Shown here in pieces: positions 60,185 to 64,000 of a stretch of DNA of 64,000 nt. How positions within the stretch are numbered: position 1 is the stretch's first letter; each line of letters opens with the position of its first letter. The notes under the pieces were generated by a model. That model was given only the letters and a program-made list of their open reading frames with translations. It was not told the DNA's origin and did not search any database. The stretch comes from a virus, in the IMG/VR virus record IMGVR_UViG_3300017917_003143, positions 252,095-316,094 of that record; one strand, given 5' to 3'. The translations under genes and the position numbers were made by a program.

Positions 60185-60712
60185 ATGGACATCATGATTG
60201 ACATCGAAACCTGCGGTACAGGACCCGAAGCCTGTATCTTGACCATTGCCGCCCAGTGTTTCGATCCCTTGCGGCGCACTGAGCTCGAGCAAGAGCGTCA
60301 ATACTATGCCCGTGTAGATCCCGGCAGTCAACCCGACCGACGTGTTGAACAAATGACCATAGACTGGTGGGCCACCCAACCCAAAGAAGCACAAGAAGAA
60401 GCCTTTGGGGAAGAAGGTCGTGTACCACTCAAACAAGCATTAGAAGAACTGGGTCGGATGATCTGGCAGAGCAAACGCTTTTGGGCCAACGGTCCGACCT
60501 TTGATGCCAACATTTTAGAGCATGCTTACAAGAGCTACAACATGCCCTTGCCTTGGCAATTTTACAATGTGCGCGATGCCCGCACCGTCTACAGTCTTTG
60601 TCCAGGACTAAACAAATACCCTGCCAGCCATCATGCGCTGGAAGACTGCCGCAGGCAGATTTACCTGCTGTGGGATACTCTTGAATTTTTAAAAATAAAG
60701 GAACTTGTATGA
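60185..60712 (+). CDS. dexA: DexA-like 3'-5' exonuclease
   Basis: A 175-residue DnaQ-fold (DEDD) exonuclease. DIET at 6-9 provides the first Asp and Glu; FDANILEH (about 111-118) the second Asp; HHALEDCRRQ (about 152-161) is the Exo III motif with His and Asp, making it DEDDh type. TIDWWATQPKEAQEEAF (about 60-76) corresponds to STIEWWKNQSPEARKNI of T4 DexA and of the Rv2179c family. In T4, DexA degrades single strands 3' to 5' during host DNA breakdown. A second start (MIDIET, 60194) is possible. Its stop overlaps the dNMP kinase start by four bases. Confidence 0.85.
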   Translation: MDIMIDIETCGTGPEACILTIAAQCFDPLRRTELEQERQYYARVDPGSQPDRRVEQMTIDWWATQPKEAQEEAFGEEGRVPLKQALEELGRMIWQSKRFWANGPTFDANILEHAYKSYNMPLPWQFYNVRDARTVYSLCPGLNKYPASHHALEDCRRQIYLLWDTLEFLKIKELV

Positions 60713-61368
60713 TCATTGGAGTTTGTGGATTCATTGGATCTGGTAAAGATACCATCGCTGATTACCTTGTGAATATACACGAATTTCGTAGAGAAAGTTT
60801 TGCAGGCACCCTCAAAGATGCTTGCGCGGCTGTGTTTGGCTGGGATCGTACCATGCTGGAAGGGCGTACCAAGCAAAGCCGAGAGTGGCGTGATCAGATC
60901 GACGAGTGGTGGAGCAAGCGTTTGGGCCTAGCAGTGACGCCTCGTTGGATACTACAGCAGTGGGGCACAGAAGTGTGCCGCAGAGGCTTCCATGATGACA
61001 TTTGGATTGCCAGCTTGGAAAACAAACTACGGACATCAAAAGACAGCGTAGTGATCAGCGACTGTAGATTCCCTAATGAGATCAAAGCCATTAGAAATCA
61101 AGGGGGCATTGTAATACGAGTGGTGCGAGGACCTGAGCCTGCGTGGTATGATGATGCTGTGTCTATGAATGCTGGACCCACAAACATGCGTTGGTCAATA
61201 GCTAAGATGCATATGGAAAAGCTCAATATCCATGCCAGCGAAACTGCTTGGGTGGGCACTGAGTTTGATGCGGTAATTGACAACAATGGAACTATGGATC
61301 AGCTATATCAGCAGATCAACGATCTTCTTCAAGATCTCCGCGCTTCCAAGGCAAGTCCGCTCGAGTGA
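60709..61368 (+). CDS. gp1: Deoxynucleoside monophosphate kinase gp1
   Basis: A 219-residue P-loop kinase. Walker A GFIGSGKDT at 7-15; the Lys13 loop binds ATP. The central QWGTEVCRRGFHDDIWIASL and SVVISDCRFPNEIKAIRNQG match the T4 gp1 family, including the D-C/V-R-F-P-N-E motif that contacts the nucleotide. It phosphorylates dTMP, dGMP and hm-dCMP-type nucleotides to diphosphates for phage DNA synthesis. Length is close to T4 gp1 (241). Ribosome site AAAGGA lies at about 60695-60700. It overlaps dexA by four bases, so both enter one early transcript, and its 3' end is overlapped by the HNH gene on the other strand. Confidence 0.9.
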   Translation: MIIGVCGFIGSGKDTIADYLVNIHEFRRESFAGTLKDACAAVFGWDRTMLEGRTKQSREWRDQIDEWWSKRLGLAVTPRWILQQWGTEVCRRGFHDDIWIASLENKLRTSKDSVVISDCRFPNEIKAIRNQGGIVIRVVRGPEPAWYDDAVSMNAGPTNMRWSIAKMHMEKLNIHASETAWVGTEFDAVIDNNGTMDQLYQQINDLLQDLRASKASPLE

Positions 61369-61663
61369 TTTCGATACTGCAATTTAAACAAATACTCTTG
61401 AGATTGCGTAGTTCTGAATTGTTAAGATTGCCATCGACATGATACACTAAAATTTGTGCGGTGCTTTTAGCTCTAAACCCACATCGATCACAAGTCATTT
61501 TCTTTTTATAACCAGCACTCTGCCAACGCGGTGTCGCTGGTTTTTGTTTGCGGCCTTTGCGTATGCAGGCATCACACCTACTGCGATAGTAAATTTTATC
61601 ATCTCGATAGCAGTTGATTGCCGACGGATTGCGGTTACAGGCTTTGCATATGGGTCTTGACAT
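61316..61663 (-). CDS. HNH-type zinc-binding endonuclease-like protein
   Basis: A 115-residue protein. N-terminal CKACNRNPSA and CDACIRKGRKQK provide four cysteines (zinc-binding), followed by a second unit CDRCGFRAKSTAQILVYHVD, GNLNNSELRNLKSICLNC. The H-x-D-G-N...N-x-x-L-x-x-x-C-x-x-C layout corresponds to HNH endonucleases with paired zinc sites. It lies alone on the minus strand, its 3' end overlapping the dNMP kinase gene by 53 bases, and it is immediately followed upstream by the divergent tail-sheath gene. Possible homing endonuclease or packaging-related nuclease. It has no Shine-Dalgarno sequence and directly follows a late promoter. Confidence 0.8.
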   Translation of the reverse strand: MSRPICKACNRNPSAINCYRDDKIYYRSRCDACIRKGRKQKPATPRWQSAGYKKKMTCDRCGFRAKSTAQILVYHVDGNLNNSELRNLKSICLNCSIEITRADLPWKRGDLEEDR

Positions 61664-61668
61664 GCACT

Positions 61669-61675
61669 TATTTAA
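61669..61675 (-). promoter_or_regulatory. Late promoter core TTAAATA abutting the HNH gene
   Basis: Minus strand reads CTTAAATAAGTGCATG: five bases between TAAATA and the ATG at 61663, the spacing that puts the predicted +1 on the A of the start codon. Confidence 0.55.
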
Positions 61676-61682
61676 GACAAAA

Positions 61683-61694
61683 CCTTACGTAAGG
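61683..61694. repeat. Perfect 12-base palindrome between HNH and gp18 genes
   Basis: CCTTACGTAAGG is its own reverse complement. It sits between the two divergent late promoters; a protein-binding site is possible but not shown. Confidence 0.6.
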
Positions 61695-61722
61695 GCAAGG
61701 ATAGACGGCGGTTTTGGTGCCT

Positions 61723-61734
61723 GCCGCTAAATAT
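61723..61734 (+). promoter_or_regulatory. Late promoter (extended 12-mer) for the tail sheath gene
   Basis: GCCGCTAAATAT, identical to 36239 and 45425. Followed by AAAGGA (61752-61757) and ATG at 61766. Confidence 0.65.
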
Positions 61735-61765
61735 GAATAGCACTTTTTATTAAAGGAACAGACAC

Positions 61766-64000
61766 ATGGCACTAGTTTCCCCAGGCGTAGAAGTTACAAT
61801 CATTGACGAAAGTAACTACTTACCAGCCCCAACTAATTCAGTACCGTTTATCTTGATCGCGACAGCGCAGAACAAGATCAGCGGTAGCGGTGTAGGCGTA
61901 GCAGCCGGCACTACAGCGGCCAACGCTAACAGAGTTTATTTAATCTCTTCACAGAGAGATTTGGTCAATACGTTTGGTAACCCATTCTTCTACAAGACCA
62001 CAGCAGGTACACCAATCAATGGTTACGAGCTCAACGAATATGGCTTGCTTGCCGCTTACTCAGTCTTGGGTATCAGCAATCGCGCTTACATTCAACGTGC
62101 CGACATTGACTTGAGTGAACTCACAGCTACTTTAACCCGTCCTACAGGCGAACCAAACAATGGTACTTACTGGTTAGATACTAGTTCTACTGCCTGGGGT
62201 ATTTTTGAGTGGAGTTATACCACTTCAGCGTTCACACTCAAGACACCTATCGTCATCACTGACGAAAACGACCTTGATGGTGGGTTCCCGAAAGATTCTA
62301 TCGGTAACATTGGTGACTATTGCGTCAATGCCTTGAACATCAACAACTATGGATATTTCAAGTCTCCAGGTTTGACAGTGACAGACTCTGGCGGTTCAGT
62401 TGAAATCGTTCCAGCCAATACTTGGGTATTGATTGGTAGCGACGACTGGAAAAATTCATGGCCTACAGTGATTGCCAACAACGCCAGCCCAGCATTGACC
62501 ATTGGTCAATCAATCTTGCTCAATGGCAACATAGTCACAGCCACAGGAACCACAGTCACACAATTTGCGATAGATATCAATGATGCAGGTATTCCTGGTG
62601 TGTATGCCAATGTAGTTGGTAACAAACTACAGATCTATGTTGACGGTAACGGTACCAATGATTTGTCTACTGACGACGGCAACGGTATCCTTAGCATTGA
62701 AAACAACAGCGGTACTTTGTTGACTGCTCTAGGTATTACAGCTACAGTTTACTATGCTCCTACCTTACAACAGAGTCCAAACTACACTGTTCCACAGTGG
62801 AGATCGACTAGTGCCGAACCACATCCAACTGGTTCTGTATGGAATAAGATCAATAACGTAAACCAAGGTGCAGATCTTGTTGTTAAAAAGTACGACAGCA
62901 CAGTAGGATTGTTTGTACAACAAAATTGCCCACTTTATGCCAACGATCAAAGCGCAAACAAGGCTTTAGATCCAGCTGGTGGTGGTAGAAACATCACTGT
63001 TGGTACTACCTACGCTCAATACAATGTTGAAGTTCTTGATGCACTAACTGGTGCCGCGACTTTCACAATGAAACTGTTTGAACGTGCAGCCACAGGCAAC
63101 ACTATCATCACAGGTAACACTACAACTCCTGTGTTTGTAAACGGTAATACTTTTGAAATATCTTGGAGCACTAAAAACAGCGATGTTTTAAGTGGACCAG
63201 TCACAGCTACCTTGGCTGGAACTGATGCCACAGCATTTGTCACAGCATTCTTGGCAGCAATTCCAAGTGGTGCACCTGTCACAGCTGGCGTAACATCAGA
63301 CGGTGCAGTACAGATACAGCACACACAAGGCGGTGATGTGATTCTCAAAGATATCACAGGAACTCCAGTGGATGATGCCGGTATCACTACTTCGGTTGCA
63401 GGAGTACGTGCTGGCAAAGACAATGATTTGATCCTCAGCAACTGGGTCACATTGTTCCCAGATTATTTCCCACAAGGTGTAGCCCCTGATCAAGATCCAA
63501 CTGATGGACGTCTATGGTACTACTCAGCCACAGATCAAGTTGACATCATGATCCAGAACAACGGTCAATGGGTTGGCTATCAGACAGTGAACTCAGATGT
63601 TCGTGGATTTGATCTAATGGCCACAGACCCTAATGGTCCAATTATTTCTGTGACTGCCCCAACTATAAACAGTGAGGGTAATCCTTTGGTTTATGGCGAC
63701 CTGTGGATTGATACTTCTGATCTTGAAGCATATCCCATCATCAAACGCTATCAATCAGTTGACGGACAAGACCAATGGGTATTGATTGACAACACCGATC
63801 AAACCACTGAAAATGGTGTGTTGTTTGCTGATTTCCGTTGGGCACCCAATGGATCAACAAATCCAATCACAGATCCAATTCCAACAATCAAGAGCTTGCT
63901 AAATTCAAGTTACCTTGATCCAGATGCTCCAACTTCTACCTTGTATCCTGAAGGCATGTTAGGTTTCAACCTACGCCGTTCCGGATTCAATGTCAAGAGC
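61766..64000 (+). CDS. gp18: Tail sheath protein gp18, continues past right edge
   Basis: The frame is open from the ATG (61766) to the right edge, giving 745 residues so far. The start MALVSPGVEVTIIDESNYLP is diagnostic of contractile tail sheath proteins (SPGVxVxExD...). VPFILIATAQNKISGSGV, then LVNTFGNPFFYKTTAGTPIN and NEYGLLAAYSVLGISNRAYI, are the conserved domain near the tube. The middle (about 130-560) contains inserted beta-rich domains (NGTYWLDTSSTAWGIFEWSY, GRLWYYSATDQVDIMIQNNG, GDLWIDTSDLEAYP) that probably project from the sheath. T4 gp18 has 659 residues, so this protein is larger; the C-terminal sheath core is still to come. A good ribosome site and an extended late promoter fit its high expression. 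Confidence 0.93.
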   Translation, partial: MALVSPGVEVTIIDESNYLPAPTNSVPFILIATAQNKISGSGVGVAAGTTAANANRVYLISSQRDLVNTFGNPFFYKTTAGTPINGYELNEYGLLAAYSVLGISNRAYIQRADIDLSELTATLTRPTGEPNNGTYWLDTSSTAWGIFEWSYTTSAFTLKTPIVITDENDLDGGFPKDSIGNIGDYCVNALNINNYGYFKSPGLTVTDSGGSVEIVPANTWVLIGSDDWKNSWPTVIANNASPALTIGQSILLNGNIVTATGTTVTQFAIDINDAGIPGVYANVVGNKLQIYVDGNGTNDLSTDDGNGILSIENNSGTLLTALGITATVYYAPTLQQSPNYTVPQWRSTSAEPHPTGSVWNKINNVNQGADLVVKKYDSTVGLFVQQNCPLYANDQSANKALDPAGGGRNITVGTTYAQYNVEVLDALTGAATFTMKLFERAATGNTIITGNTTTPVFVNGNTFEISWSTKNSDVLSGPVTATLAGTDATAFVTAFLAAIPSGAPVTAGVTSDGAVQIQHTQGGDVILKDITGTPVDDAGITTSVAGVRAGKDNDLILSNWVTLFPDYFPQGVAPDQDPTDGRLWYYSATDQVDIMIQNNGQWVGYQTVNSDVRGFDLMATDPNGPIISVTAPTINSEGNPLVYGDLWIDTSDLEAYPIIKRYQSVDGQDQWVLIDNTDQTTENGVLFADFRWAPNGSTNPITDPIPTIKSLLNSSYLDPDAPTSTLYPEGMLGFNLRRSGFNVKS

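Overview
The window is part of the genome of a T4-like (straboviral-type) contractile-tailed phage, closest in gene content and protein style to the T4-like phages of aquatic bacteria (cyanophage, pelagiphage and methylophage type). This rests on recognisable homologues of T4 gp6, gp25, gp5, gp53, gp55, gp46, gp47, gp26, gp20, gp21, gp22, gp23, gp13, gp14, gp15, gp18, DexA and gp1, together with long Gly/Asn/Thr-rich fibre proteins. No photosynthesis genes, tRNAs, rRNAs, CRISPR arrays, integrase or insertion sequences were seen. The host cannot be named from this window, but good sigma70-type -35/-10 promoters point to an ordinary bacterial host polymerase.

Layout. 1-20731 (minus): baseplate block, read right to left: gp48/54-like protein, gp53, a 1001-residue baseplate protein, a gp5-like spike, gp25, gp6 and a giant FG-GAP protein of at least 3127 residues that leaves the window. 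20847-24999 (plus): early or regulatory block: late sigma factor gp55, gp47 and gp46 recombination nuclease, and a GIY-YIG nuclease. 25000-25446: a gene-poor, hairpin-rich stretch. 25447-27788 (minus): tightly coupled operon led by the gp26-like hub protein. 27841-36185 (plus): muramidase/tape-measure protein, portal, small head protein, acidic core protein, protease, scaffold and major capsid protein, closed by a strong terminator. 36255-54698 (plus): virion decoration and fibre region with five or more repeat-rich paralogous fibre proteins and three glycosyltransferase-like genes. 54683-57821 (minus): Nudix hydrolase, gp15, gp14. 57891-61368 (plus): two unknown genes, gp13, DexA-like exonuclease, dNMP kinase. 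61316-61663 (minus): HNH protein. 61766 to the right edge: tail sheath gp18.

Regulation is unusually legible. Structural genes are preceded by a T4-type late promoter core TAAATA (18 copies listed), the element expected to be read by the phage's own gp55. The gp55, gp47, 57891, 58202 and dexA genes instead carry sigma70-type promoters. At eight genes the promoter lies so close to the ATG that the transcript is predicted to begin at or within about two bases of the start codon, and none has a Shine-Dalgarno sequence. This predicts a set of leaderless mRNAs in both the early and the late class, and is the most interesting signal in the window.

Other points of note: the cell-wall hydrolase domain sits in the tape-measure-like protein and not in the gp5 spike; the fibre genes contain tandem 69-base and 84-base coding repeats and long in-frame direct repeats; one terminator hairpin also carries the ribosome binding site of the next gene; and the gp13 gene has its Shine-Dalgarno sequence as the exact loop of a perfect hairpin.
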